Origin: Gaetbulibacter_A sp043876815
Lineage (GTDB): Bacteria; Bacteroidota; Bacteroidia; Flavobacteriales; Flavobacteriaceae
Assembly (NCBI RefSeq): GCF_043876815.1
Contig: NZ_JBAWKA010000004.1
Coordinates: 248,001-312,000, forward strand
Reading direction: 5' to 3'
Length of the DNA: 64,000 nt
This document shows, one piece after another, positions 35,174 to 43,933 of the stretch. The position numbers were made by a program, and so were the translations under genes. Within the stretch, counting starts at the first letter, position 1, and every line of letters begins with the position of its first letter. Below the pieces are notes generated by a model. That model was not told the origin of the DNA. It searched no databases and worked only from the letters and a program-made list of their open reading frames with translations.

Positions 35174-36697
35174 TTAGTTTGTAATAATGTTTAGCATTTT
35201 TTCTGTGGCAATAATTGCAGATACCGTTTGATCGGAATCCAAACCACGGGTTTTAAATTCCTTGTCGTTAGCTTTCCATGTTATAATAGTTTCGCATAGG
35301 GCATCGGAGTGACTTCCGGGAGGAATTCGAACCGCATAATCAATGAGCGTGGGGAGTTGCATTTTTTGCTTTTTAAAAGCCGATTTGATCGCATTCATAA
35401 AAGCATCGAACTGTCCATCACCCTGCGCACTTTCTTCAAACGAGTTCCCGTTGATCGTAAGTGAAACGGAGGTTGAAGGCCTTAAACCTTTAGCGTGGGT
35501 CAATACGTAAGAATTCACTTTAACCTTCTCTTCGTAATTCCGGTCTAACACATCCGAAATGATATAGGGTAGATCTTCCTTGGTTACAACCTGCTTTTTA
35601 TCACCCAATTCAATAATACGCTGTGTTACTTTTTTAATATCGTCATCATTTAACTTAAGGCCAAGTTCTTGTAAGTTCTTTTGAATATTGGCCTTACCCG
35701 AGGCTTTACCGAGTGCATATTGACGTTTTCTGCCAAATCGTTCTGGCATAAGGTCACTGAAATAAAGATTCTTTTTGTTATCACCATCAGCATGAATACC
35801 GGCTGTTTGTGTAAATACATTGGCTCCAATAATCGGCTTGTTTGCCGGAATAAAAACACCTGAAAAAGTTTCAACCAGTTTACTTACTGTAAACAAACCT
35901 TTTTCGTTTATAGTGGTTTCAACATCAGGAAGAAAATCATTGATAACAGCGATGGTACTTGCCATAGGTGCATTTCCCGCCCGTTCTCCCATGCCGTTGA
36001 TGGTAAGATGTAACCCATTAGCTCCGGCACGAATACCTTCCACGGCATTAGCAACACCCAGATCGTAGTCATTGTGGGCATGAAAATCAAAATGCACATC
36101 CGGATAAGTGTCGCGAATTTCCTTGATAAAATCAAAAGCTTCTTTTGGAGTCAATACACCTAGCGTATCCGGCAACATAATACGTTTCACCGGTTGCGTT
36201 GCCAAAAAAGCTAAAAAACCAAAAACATAGTCTTTGGAATTACGCATTCCGTTGCTCCAATCTTCTAGGTAAACATTGGTTTCCACGCCTTTACTCAGCG
36301 CTAAGGAAATATTTTCTTCTATATCCTTAAAGTGTTGATCTGGAGTCTTTTTAAGCTGGTATTTTAAATGATTTAATGAACCTTTGGTTAAGAGGTTCTG
36401 AACCTTTGCTCCTGCTTTTAGCATCCAGTCGATGGAAACTCCGCCATCTACAAAAGTGAGTACTTCTACAGCATTGATAAAGCCATTTACGCTAGCCCAG
36501 TCCGTAATATCCTTTACCGCCTGAAATTCACCTTCTGAAACTCTGGCAGATGCAATTTCAATGCGATTTACCTTAAGTTCCTCTAAAAGGAGCTTCGCTA
36601 TGGTTAACTTTTCAGAAGCAGAAAACGACACACCGGAGGTTTGCTCACCATCACGGAGTGTCGTATCCATTATTTCAATACGTCGCTTTGCGCTCAT
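35174..36697 (-). CDS. cimA: Leptospira-type citramalate synthase / isopropylmalate synthase-family enzyme
   Basis: 507 residues: an N-terminal TIM barrel with DTTLRDGEQTSGVSF (Arg15, Asp16), metal His in FHAHNDYDLG, GERAGNAPM, and a C-terminal LeuA-type regulatory domain (about 390-507, ending SDQTVSAIIATEKML). The barrel is much closer to the Leptospira interrogans citramalate synthase than to typical LeuA: its pyruvate-pocket residues (Leu81, Leu104, Tyr144) correspond to Leu80, Leu103 and Tyr143 here, offset by one. It therefore probably condenses acetyl-CoA with pyruvate, though a dual or LeuA role cannot be excluded. Annotators often call it leuA. Confidence 0.65.
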   Translation of the reverse strand: MSAKRRIEIMDTTLRDGEQTSGVSFSASEKLTIAKLLLEELKVNRIEIASARVSEGEFQAVKDITDWASVNGFINAVEVLTFVDGGVSIDWMLKAGAKVQNLLTKGSLNHLKYQLKKTPDQHFKDIEENISLALSKGVETNVYLEDWSNGMRNSKDYVFGFLAFLATQPVKRIMLPDTLGVLTPKEAFDFIKEIRDTYPDVHFDFHAHNDYDLGVANAVEGIRAGANGLHLTINGMGERAGNAPMASTIAVINDFLPDVETTINEKGLFTVSKLVETFSGVFIPANKPIIGANVFTQTAGIHADGDNKKNLYFSDLMPERFGRKRQYALGKASGKANIQKNLQELGLKLNDDDIKKVTQRIIELGDKKQVVTKEDLPYIISDVLDRNYEEKVKVNSYVLTHAKGLRPSTSVSLTINGNSFEESAQGDGQFDAFMNAIKSAFKKQKMQLPTLIDYAVRIPPGSHSDALCETIITWKANDKEFKTRGLDSDQTVSAIIATEKMLNIITN

Positions 36698-36698
36698 A

Positions 36699-37295
36699 TT
36701 ACATAGGTAATTCGTTAGCGAACGATTCTATTTCACCTTTAATGTTTTGTAAGTAATCAATGTCATCAAAACCATTCAACATGTTCTCTTTCTTGTAACT
36801 GTTGATCTCAAAAGATTCCTGAGCTCCGGTAGATAAAATGGTTATCGTTTCATTTGGAAGATTGACTTCAATTTGAGTATTTGGGTCTTTATAAATCTCT
36901 TCGAATATCTGTTCTGAAAATTCAGGACTTACCTGAACTGGCAATACCCCTACATTCAAACAGTTATTTCTAAAGATATCGGCAAAGAAGCTGGAAACAA
37001 CACAACGGAATCCGTAATCGTATACGGCCCAAGCCGCATGTTCACGGGATGAACCTGACCCGAAGTTCTTTCCTCCTACTAAAATCTTACCACTATAAAT
37101 GGGATTGTTTAGTACAAAGTTTTCTTTTGGTGAACCATCGTTATTGTAACGCCAGTCTCTGAATAAATTATCACCAAACCCTTTACGCTCTGTTGCTTTT
37201 AAAAAGCGCGCAGGAATAATTTGATCGGTATCGACATTCTCCAGAGGTAATGGAACTGCTGTACTAGTTAATACATTAAATTTATCGTAAGCCAT
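36699..37295 (-). CDS. leuD: Isopropylmalate isomerase small subunit
   Basis: 198 residues, the aconitase-swivel subunit that pairs with LeuC. The motif VDTDQIIPARFLK and the FGSGSSREHAAWA substrate loop are present, and the length is typical. It starts 30 nt after leuC and ends 1 nt before the synthase gene. LeuCD also converts citramalate to 3-methylmalate, so it serves either route. Confidence 0.96.
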   Translation of the reverse strand: MAYDKFNVLTSTAVPLPLENVDTDQIIPARFLKATERKGFGDNLFRDWRYNNDGSPKENFVLNNPIYSGKILVGGKNFGSGSSREHAAWAVYDYGFRCVVSSFFADIFRNNCLNVGVLPVQVSPEFSEQIFEEIYKDPNTQIEVNLPNETITILSTGAQESFEINSYKKENMLNGFDDIDYLQNIKGEIESFANELPM

Positions 37296-37325
37296 ATTAT
37301 GTTTTCTTTCTGTAATTTATTTTAA

Positions 37326-38720
37326 TTAAAGTAAGTCTCTTGGATCGGTTACAACACCAGTAACTGCAGCTGCTGCAGCTACTAAAGGACTAGCCAACAT
37401 AGTTCTGGCACCAGGCCCTTGACGTCCTTCAAAATTCCTGTTAGAAGTACTTACAGCATATTTTCCCGCAGGAATTTTATCATCATTCATAGCCAAACAT
37501 GCTGAACATCCCGGTTGGCGCAAGGTAAAACCAGCTTCGGTAATAATATCCAAAATACCTTCTTCCTTAATTTTATCCTCTACTTCATGCGAACCAGGTA
37601 CTAACCAGGCCGTTACATGATCTGCTTTCTTCTTTCCTTTCACAATAGAGGCGAAAGCTCTAAAATCTTCAATGCGACCGTTGGTACAACTTCCTAAAAA
37701 GACATAATCTACTGTTTTTCCTAACATGGACTCAGCTTCATCATATCCCATGTATTCCAAAGATTTTCTAAACGTTGCAACATTACCATCTAAGGTTTCT
37801 GCTTCTGGTATAAACTGTGAAATACCAATCCCCATTCCAGGATTTGTTCCATAGGTAATCATTGGTTCGATCTCTGCCGCATGAAAGGTTATTTCCTTAT
37901 CAAAGGTAGCGTCGTCTTCCGTTTTGAGGGTTTTCCAATGTGCCACAGCTTCATCCCAGGCCTCACCTTTCGGTGATAGCGGTTTATCTTTTAGATAGGC
38001 AAAAGTAGTCTCATCTGGTGCAATCATACCACCACGAGCTCCCATTTCTATTGAAAGGTTACAAACGGTCATACGGCCTTCCATGGTCATATTTTCAAAA
38101 ACATCCCCTGCATATTCCACAAAATATCCAGTTGCTCCAGAGGTGCTTAACTGAGAAATAATATAAAGCGCAACATCTTTTGGGGTTACACCCTTACCAA
38201 GTTTGCCGTTAACATTAATCCGCATTTTCTTGGGCTTAGGTTGCATGATACATTGCGTGGACAATACCATTTCAACTTCAGATGTTCCAATACCAAAGGC
38301 AATAGCTCCGAAGGCACCATGTGTTGACGTATGTGAATCACCACACACAATGGTTGCGCCCGGGAACGTAATGCCGTTCTCTGGTCCAACGACATGAACA
38401 ATACCGTTCTTTTTATGACCTAATCCCCAGTGACTGATACCATATTCGTTGGAATTATCCTCCAGTGCTTTTAACTGATTGGCGGACAAAGGGTCTTCTA
38501 CAGGTAAATGCTGATTAATGGTTGGTGTGTTGTGATCGGCGGTTGCAAAGGTACGCTCAGGGTACAACACACTAAGACCTCGTTTTTTAAGACCTAGAAA
38601 AGCAACGGGACTGGTTACCTCATGGATAAAATGGCGATCGATGAAAAATACATCAGGACCCCCTTCAATTTTTCGTACCACATGAGAATCCCAAACTTTA
38701 TCAAATAATGTCTTGCTCAT
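37326..38720 (-). CDS. leuC: Isopropylmalate isomerase large subunit
   Basis: 464 residues. The three [4Fe-4S] ligands appear as VFLGSCTNGR and QPGCSACLA, and the substrate motif CGDSHTSTHGAFGA is present. Aconitase-like dehydration and rehydration of isopropylmalate (or citramalate) with LeuD. First gene of the operon; the 247 bp upstream contain a short ORF that could encode a branched-chain leader peptide (38780-38839). Confidence 0.96.
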   Translation of the reverse strand: MSKTLFDKVWDSHVVRKIEGGPDVFFIDRHFIHEVTSPVAFLGLKKRGLSVLYPERTFATADHNTPTINQHLPVEDPLSANQLKALEDNSNEYGISHWGLGHKKNGIVHVVGPENGITFPGATIVCGDSHTSTHGAFGAIAFGIGTSEVEMVLSTQCIMQPKPKKMRINVNGKLGKGVTPKDVALYIISQLSTSGATGYFVEYAGDVFENMTMEGRMTVCNLSIEMGARGGMIAPDETTFAYLKDKPLSPKGEAWDEAVAHWKTLKTEDDATFDKEITFHAAEIEPMITYGTNPGMGIGISQFIPEAETLDGNVATFRKSLEYMGYDEAESMLGKTVDYVFLGSCTNGRIEDFRAFASIVKGKKKADHVTAWLVPGSHEVEDKIKEEGILDIITEAGFTLRQPGCSACLAMNDDKIPAGKYAVSTSNRNFEGRQGPGARTMLASPLVAAAAAVTGVVTDPRDLL

Positions 38721-38967
38721 AAAAATCTATAATTATGTTTAATTTTTCTTTAATTTATTGGCATCTATAGCTTGCAAATTTATAAAATAAGGACTGTTTT
38801 TGCCCTTAAATAAGAGAGACAAACTACGATGCTCAACATTTTTATGTAATCCTTAATGATCGCATTAAAAATCTTAATAAATTCAATAGATCTCAAGGAT
38901 TGATGAAAATTGTACAATGCTATATTTTACGATTGTCAACTAAAAAAATTAATTCCAATAAGAATTT

Positions 38968-39354
38968 TTATTCAAGTCGCTTGGAAACATATTCCACCTC
39001 GGTTTTTCCATGTGGTTTGGCTTTACCATCTTCACCCATATTAACCATTACAATGTTCGAAATGGTAATAATGGTTTCTTGGGTCATTTTGTTTCTAACC
39101 TCACAACTTAGTGTAATCGAAGCCCTGCCAAATTTTACGACTTCAATACCAATTTCAATAATATCGCCAGGTTTTGCTGTGGCTCTAAAATCGATCTCGC
39201 TTATATATTTGGTTACCACACGTTGATTTTCAAGCTGAATAATAGAATATAAGGCGGCCTCCTCATCGATCCACTCTAATAAGCGTCCGCCGAACAGGGT
39301 GCCATTTGGATTTAAGTCTTCAGGTTTTACCCATTTTCTGGTGTGAAATCTCAT
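38968..39354 (-). CDS. Acyl-CoA thioesterase, YciA-like hotdog
   Basis: 128 residues with the hotdog core: PNGTLFGGRLLEWIDEEAAL (substrate helix with Asp-Glu) and ISEIDFRATAKPGDII. This matches YciA/BACH-like acyl-CoA thioesterases, which hydrolyse short to medium acyl-CoAs. Lone gene, divergent from the following unknown ORF. Confidence 0.85.
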   Translation of the reverse strand: MRFHTRKWVKPEDLNPNGTLFGGRLLEWIDEEAALYSIIQLENQRVVTKYISEIDFRATAKPGDIIEIGIEVVKFGRASITLSCEVRNKMTQETIITISNIVMVNMGEDGKAKPHGKTEVEYVSKRLE

Positions 39355-39472
39355 AAAATCATACTTTTTTTAAAGGTAACAAAAACGTCTTGTTAATAAC
39401 CCGGTTAATAATTAGAATTTTGAATAGCTATATTGGATTTTTAAATCAATATTTTTATTGAAAATCTACATT

Positions 39473-39889
39473 ATGACTCAGCGAGATTTAAATTTATCCC
39501 AAATGCGCCCCGAGATCCCTTCAGCAAAAATCACAGATAACATGAGCGACGATGAGTATTTTCAGAACGCCGTTTTACGCCCTGTAATTAAGCTTCAGAA
39601 TGATTTGGTTGTTATAGTTTTCAGAAACTACATCAACAAACACAAAGCCGTATTTTATGGTTTATCGATGGAAAGGCGATTGGATTATATTGAAAACGCG
39701 ATCCATAAGGATATGAAATTCCGAAACTCTTTAAAAGGTATGATCATTGGGCAATTTACTGTTGATGAATACGCTTTGTACATCAAAAACTCATCGGCTT
39801 TAAATAAGCGTATGATGAATTTGGTAAAGGACCGCATCATCAGCAACATTCAACTTTTTGAAAAGCCGGATTATTTAGCTGCTGTTTAG
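39473..39889 (+). CDS. Conserved protein of unknown function
   Basis: 138 residues from the ATG at 39473 (a TTG five codons earlier is open but has no merit). Cytosolic, no membrane segment, helical, with ALNKRMMNLVKDRII near the end. I do not recognise a domain; similar flavobacterial proteins are sometimes labelled glyoxalase without visible support. It converges on a DUF2461 gene whose stop is 3 bp away. Confidence 0.7.
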   Translation: MTQRDLNLSQMRPEIPSAKITDNMSDDEYFQNAVLRPVIKLQNDLVVIVFRNYINKHKAVFYGLSMERRLDYIENAIHKDMKFRNSLKGMIIGQFTVDEYALYIKNSSALNKRMMNLVKDRIISNIQLFEKPDYLAAV

Positions 39890-39892
39890 TTT

Positions 39893-40570
39893 TTATAATA
39901 ACGATACACCATTGAGGTCGGTCGTAAGCACATCACTCATGTAATCGAAATAAGGACGAATAGCCTTAAATGACGCATCCACATTTTTAAGAAAGTCGGG
40001 GTGCATCACTTCCTCATCGGTAAATTTTTTAGTAAAAACGAATTGTTTCTTTTTAATAAGGTCAATGGCCTCATGACCTTTATCAAAACCCCTGGGTGCC
40101 GTTTTTAGCTCGTCGCCCTTAATGGTGCCCCAAACCGATTTAAAGGATTCCTTTTCCATAATCGCTTTGATCTCAGTTGCATCTATTTCAAATTCTTTAC
40201 GAATCCGCATGAGATCATCTTTATTCGGATCCCAAAACCCTGTTGCGATAAAACTTTCATTATTTGGTTTTATATGAAGGTAGTAACCACCTCGCAATTC
40301 TGGTTTTAAGCGTCGGAACGAGCAGGCTAAATGGGTTTTATAAGGCATTTTATTTTTTGAAAACCGAACATCACGATAAATTCTGAATAGCTTCATATTT
40401 TCAATTTTATCGTGCTTATTCAATTCCGTTAATAAGGCGTTACAAAATATTTTGACCTCATTCTTTACAGCTTTGAATTCCGATTTTCGCTCATTAAACC
40501 AATCGCGGTTATTATTTTTTTCAAGATCTTTTAAGAAAGAAAGAACTTCCTCAGGGATTGTTGTACTCAT
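39893..40570 (-). CDS. DUF2461 (TIGR02453) protein
   Basis: 225 residues matching DUF2461: FLKDLEKNNNRDWFNERKSEF at the N-terminus, RIYRDVRFSKNKMPYKTHLA and GYYLHIKPNNE in the middle. A widespread cytosolic protein family without a firmly assigned function. It lies 125 bp after the Dps gene on the same strand, separated from it by a terminator. Confidence 0.88.
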   Translation of the reverse strand: MSTTIPEEVLSFLKDLEKNNNRDWFNERKSEFKAVKNEVKIFCNALLTELNKHDKIENMKLFRIYRDVRFSKNKMPYKTHLACSFRRLKPELRGGYYLHIKPNNESFIATGFWDPNKDDLMRIRKEFEIDATEIKAIMEKESFKSVWGTIKGDELKTAPRGFDKGHEAIDLIKKKQFVFTKKFTDEEVMHPDFLKNVDASFKAIRPYFDYMSDVLTTDLNGVSLL

Positions 40571-40632
40571 TGCATTTTTTCTTTAAATGTACAAAAAGTT
40601 AGGTTTTATTTCCATCCTTTATGAACTAAGAA

Positions 40633-40668
40633 AATCCTGTATTAACCTATGTAGATCAATACAGGATT
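40633..40668 (-). terminator. Intrinsic terminator after dps
   Basis: Exact 11-bp arms AATCCTGTATT (40633-40643) and AATACAGGATT (40658-40668), loop 14 nt, followed on the minus strand by TTCTTAG. The T run is short, so efficiency may be modest. Confidence 0.65.
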
Positions 40669-40695
40669 CAATTTAATTCCTAGGTATATTATAAA

Positions 40696-41214
40696 TTAGG
40701 AAGTAGCTTCCACGGTTTCAGCGACTTCTGATTGTAAAGATTCAGAAGGTTTTTTTAACCATGCGCTTAACATCCAACTGGTTTTTTCCAGTTCTCTGAT
40801 ATATCCACCCATCATATCGATAGTACCTTCATCGCCAATTTCTTCAGCTTTTTTAATCACAACATACATTTGTTCTAATAATAATTTGTGATCATTCAAG
40901 GTTTCTTTAACCAGATCGATATCATGTGTCACCGGTTGTACCTCGTTTATGTTTGAAGATTTTAAATAGTCACTTAAGGTACTCATTGGATGGTATCTCA
41001 GAGTTAATACACGCTCTGCTATTTCATCTATCTTAATTTTAGCATCATTGTACATTTCTTCAAATTTCACATGTAAGTCAAAGAAATTCTTTCCTAAAAT
41101 ATTCCAGTGATTACTTCTTAATTTTTGATAGTATATATGGTAGTCGGCTAGTAAAATATTAAGCTCGGTTACTACCTTTAGCACATCTTCATTCTTCATA
41201 TTCAAATAATTCAT
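40696..41214 (-). CDS. dps: Dps-family ferritin-like DNA-protection protein
   Basis: 172 residues. The inter-subunit ferroxidase site is visible: SNHWNILGKNFFDLHVKFEEMYNDA (His ligands and Asp/Glu), with IDEIAERVLTLRYHP following. Dps 12-mers oxidise and store iron and shield DNA during starvation or peroxide stress. The C-terminal tail is acidic rather than Lys-rich, so direct DNA binding is doubtful. The ATG at 41214 gives MNYLN, typical of flavobacterial Dps. Confidence 0.94.
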   Translation of the reverse strand: MNYLNMKNEDVLKVVTELNILLADYHIYYQKLRSNHWNILGKNFFDLHVKFEEMYNDAKIKIDEIAERVLTLRYHPMSTLSDYLKSSNINEVQPVTHDIDLVKETLNDHKLLLEQMYVVIKKAEEIGDEGTIDMMGGYIRELEKTSWMLSAWLKKPSESLQSEVAETVEATS

Positions 41215-41373
41215 TTTTATTAGTATTTAACATTAATTTTCATATATAATATACGTTAAAATACCAGTAAAATCAAGTGTTTTAACATGATTTAACAGAA
41301 CTGTTGTCTTAGGGCTACCATTTATGTTAAAGTTGGTGAAAGGTGTTAAAATCTTTTAAGAAAAGTCCATTAC

Positions 41374-42153
41374 CTAATCTTCAAAAGCGATGTCTTTCAA
41401 AATTAATCCTGAGGCCGGAGCAATATATTCCATTTTAACAAAATGGCCGTCGCGCAAGCTGTCTTTGATGTCGTCTAAAGAGAGTTTTCCTTTACCTAGA
41501 TCAATTAGCGTGCCCATCATGAGACGGATTTGATTACGCATAAAGCCTTTACCTTTAACTTTTAAGACGTAAGATTGCCTCGGAAAAAAATTGGCGGTAT
41601 ACTCGGTATTTTCAACAATTTCACAAAGTGATAAATCCCGATTATAAATTCCATTATCCGTTGGTTTGAAACAATAGGATTTGAAATAATGTTCTCCTTC
41701 GAATAGTTTAGCACCTTCTTTCATGAGCTCTATATCCAAATCATCTAAAATGGTAGTCATGATAGGTGCGCAGAAAGGGTGGCATTTTTGACCAAAAGTA
41801 AATAGGTAGTGATATTCTTTAGTTTTTGGATGGTTAATGATATTGAAGTTCTTATCCACCTCCTTAATGGTAAGCGCCCTAATATCCTGAGGTAAATTGT
41901 AATTAAAAAGCTCTAAAAATGCATTCATATCCTCAAGAGGTTCTTCCAAAAACAATTCGAAAGCTGCCTTTTCAGCAGAGACCATGGCATCTGTGCGACC
42001 TGAACTCAAACTCTTAAAGGGCTGGCCTTCTAAGATAAAATTTAAGGTTCTATCTACCATCAAATGTAGCGTTTTAACATCCGGTTGTTTCTGCCATCCA
42101 TGAAAGCGGTAGCCTAAATATTGTAGTGTAATAAGATAAAAATGTTTTTTCAT
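41374..42153 (-). CDS. TruA-family tRNA pseudouridine synthase (divergent)
   Basis: 259 residues. The N-terminal YLGYRFHGWQKQP and the catalytic Asp55 in SGRTDAMVSA are TruA-like, as is RNQIRLMMGTLIDLGKGKL, but TruA normally has GRTDAGVHA; here Gly-Val-His is replaced by Met-Val-Ser. TruA modifies positions 38-40 of tRNAs. It is the last gene of the his operon (19 nt after the thioesterase gene). Flavobacteria probably have a standard TruA elsewhere, which would make this a paralogue. Confidence 0.75.
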   Translation of the reverse strand: MKKHFYLITLQYLGYRFHGWQKQPDVKTLHLMVDRTLNFILEGQPFKSLSSGRTDAMVSAEKAAFELFLEEPLEDMNAFLELFNYNLPQDIRALTIKEVDKNFNIINHPKTKEYHYLFTFGQKCHPFCAPIMTTILDDLDIELMKEGAKLFEGEHYFKSYCFKPTDNGIYNRDLSLCEIVENTEYTANFFPRQSYVLKVKGKGFMRNQIRLMMGTLIDLGKGKLSLDDIKDSLRDGHFVKMEYIAPASGLILKDIAFED

Positions 42154-42172
42154 TTTTGACTTGTAAACCTTT

Positions 42173-42583
42173 TCAAAGACTTTCTGAGACGAACAGCACC
42201 TTTAAAACGTCGTCTCCGATGCGTTGGGGTTTCAGGGTTTTACGGTTTATGAGGCACCAAGTTGTTTTGGCTTTTACCAAAAGTGATTGATTTTTATAGA
42301 TATAAATTTCCCGAACGGATTTTACACCACCAGTCTCTCCTACCCGGGTTTTAATGGTTAGGGCATCACCCAAAAGCGCTTGTCCTAAATAATCAATTTC
42401 ATGCCGTAAAACCACCCAAAAATAGTCATTTTCGAGTTCCGGGGTTGTTATTTGCTCCCAGTGCTCCTCAGAAATGTCATTGATCCATCTCACATAAACC
42501 ACATTATTAACGTGGTTAAGATCATCGAGATGTCCTTTTTCTACAATAAGTTCTTTCTGATATGAAGCGCCCTTTTTACTCAA
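42173..42583 (-). CDS. Hotdog acyl-CoA thioesterase (4HBT-like)
   Basis: 136 residues with the 4HBT-type motif HLDDLNHVNNVVYVRWIND, where the Asp-like active-site region and Asn pair are conserved. The only available start near here is TTG at 42583, which lies 2 nt after the hisIE stop; no ATG fits the family N-terminus. Its place in the his operon is conserved by spacing only; a metabolic link to histidine is not apparent. Confidence 0.8.
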   Translation of the reverse strand: MSKKGASYQKELIVEKGHLDDLNHVNNVVYVRWINDISEEHWEQITTPELENDYFWVVLRHEIDYLGQALLGDALTIKTRVGETGGVKSVREIYIYKNQSLLVKAKTTWCLINRKTLKPQRIGDDVLKVLFVSESL

Positions 42584-42585
42584 AT

Positions 42586-43179
42586 CTATTTATGACGTGA
42601 TTTTAGTTCGTTTTCAATATCTTTCAATGAAAACCCTTTAGCTTTGAGTAACATGAGGTAATGGAACATGAGGTCGGCCGATTCATAAAGAAACAAGTTG
42701 TCATTAGAGTCCATAGCTTCTATAACCGTTTCTACAGCCTCCTCACCTACTTTTTGTGCTACTTTGTTGATGCCTTTTGAAAACAGTCGCGCCACATATG
42801 ATTTATCCGTATCCTTTGATGCGACACGTTTGTCGATAATGGCTTCCAGTTCCGAAAAGAAACCATATTGCGACTTATTGTCTTCACCCCAACAGGTATC
42901 TGTTCCTTTATGGCACGTAGGACCTTCGGGATTAACACGCACTAATAGTGTATCGCTATCGCAATCATTTTTTATATCCACTAAATGAAGCACATTCCCA
43001 CTTTCTTCACCTTTAGTCCATAAACGTTGTTTACTCCGACTAAAAAAAGTCACCAATTTAGAATCTTTAGTTTTATTATAGGCGTCTTCATTCATATAAC
43101 CCAACATAAGCACTTGCTTTGTTGATGCATCTTGAATAATCGCCGGAATGAGTCCGTTTTTATCGTATTTAATGGTCAT
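42586..43179 (-). CDS. hisI: Bifunctional phosphoribosyl-AMP cyclohydrolase / PR-ATP pyrophosphohydrolase
   Basis: 197 residues, steps 2 and 3 of histidine synthesis. The HisI half (1-105) carries KNDCDSDTLLVRV and PTCHKGTDTCWGE, with Asp and Cys ligands for Mg and Zn. The HisE half (about 110-197) has SYVARLFSKGINKVAQKVGEEAVETV. A HisIE fusion, as is common in enterobacteria and Bacteroidota. Overlaps hisF by 4 bp. Confidence 0.96.
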   Translation of the reverse strand: MTIKYDKNGLIPAIIQDASTKQVLMLGYMNEDAYNKTKDSKLVTFFSRSKQRLWTKGEESGNVLHLVDIKNDCDSDTLLVRVNPEGPTCHKGTDTCWGEDNKSQYGFFSELEAIIDKRVASKDTDKSYVARLFSKGINKVAQKVGEEAVETVIEAMDSNDNLFLYESADLMFHYLMLLKAKGFSLKDIENELKSRHK

Positions 43180-43931
43180 AACCTTACTTCTATATGCTGT
43201 TTTCTTAATTCTTTCTTTAACTCGGGAATGGGTATTTCACCAAAATGAAAAACGCTGGCAGCTAATGCTGCATCTGATTTTCCTAGTTTGAATGTATCCA
43301 CAAAATGCTGGACCGTACCTGCACCTCCCGAGGCTATTATCGGGATATTTAATTCGGATGATAATTTCGCCAGAGCTTCATTAGCAAAGCCGTTTTTTGT
43401 ACCATCATGATTCATTGAGGTAAACAGAATTTCTCCTGCACCGCGCCGCTCTACTTCCTTAGCCCATTCAAATAAATCCAGATCTGTGGGAATACTACCT
43501 CCGGCCAAATGTACTTTCCATGTGCCTTCAACTTGTTTTGCATCAATGGCAACAACCACACACTGGCTTCCAAATTTATCCGCCAGTTCATTAACAAGTT
43601 CAGGACGTTTAACTGCAGACGAATTTACAGAAACCTTATCTGCACCACATTTTAAAAGGGCGTCTACATCGGCAATACTCGATATCCCGCCACCTACGGT
43701 AAATGGAATATTCACCTGTTCTGCCACGTGTAAAACCATGTCCAAGGTCGTGGCTCGATTTTCCTGCGTGGCAGAAATATCTAGAAACACCAATTCATCA
43801 GCGCCAACTTCGGCATATTGCTTTGCTAAAGCTACTGGATCGCCGGCATCACGTAAATCTACAAAATTAACGCCTTTTACAGTCCGACCGTTCTTAATAT
43901 CCAAACAAGGAATGATTCGTTTTGTTAACAT
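43176..43931 (-). CDS. hisF: Imidazole glycerol phosphate synthase cyclase subunit
   Basis: 251 residues, a TIM barrel with RIIPCLDIKNGRTVKG (catalytic Asp11), VVVAIDAKQVEG (Asp near 130) and LIASGGAG-type phosphate loops. Forms the HisF-HisH complex that makes IGP and AICAR from PRFAR. Starts 2 nt after hisA and overlaps hisIE by 4 bp. Confidence 0.97.
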   Translation of the reverse strand: MLTKRIIPCLDIKNGRTVKGVNFVDLRDAGDPVALAKQYAEVGADELVFLDISATQENRATTLDMVLHVAEQVNIPFTVGGGISSIADVDALLKCGADKVSVNSSAVKRPELVNELADKFGSQCVVVAIDAKQVEGTWKVHLAGGSIPTDLDLFEWAKEVERRGAGEILFTSMNHDGTKNGFANEALAKLSSELNIPIIASGGAGTVQHFVDTFKLGKSDAALAASVFHFGEIPIPELKKELRKQHIEVRL

Positions 43932-43933
43932 AT

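Noticed and set aside
38720..38779. Terminator between the putative branched-chain leader ORF and leuC
   Set aside because: Only a weak TTGCAAGC/GATGCCAA-type symmetry without a T tract is present, so no attenuator was called there.
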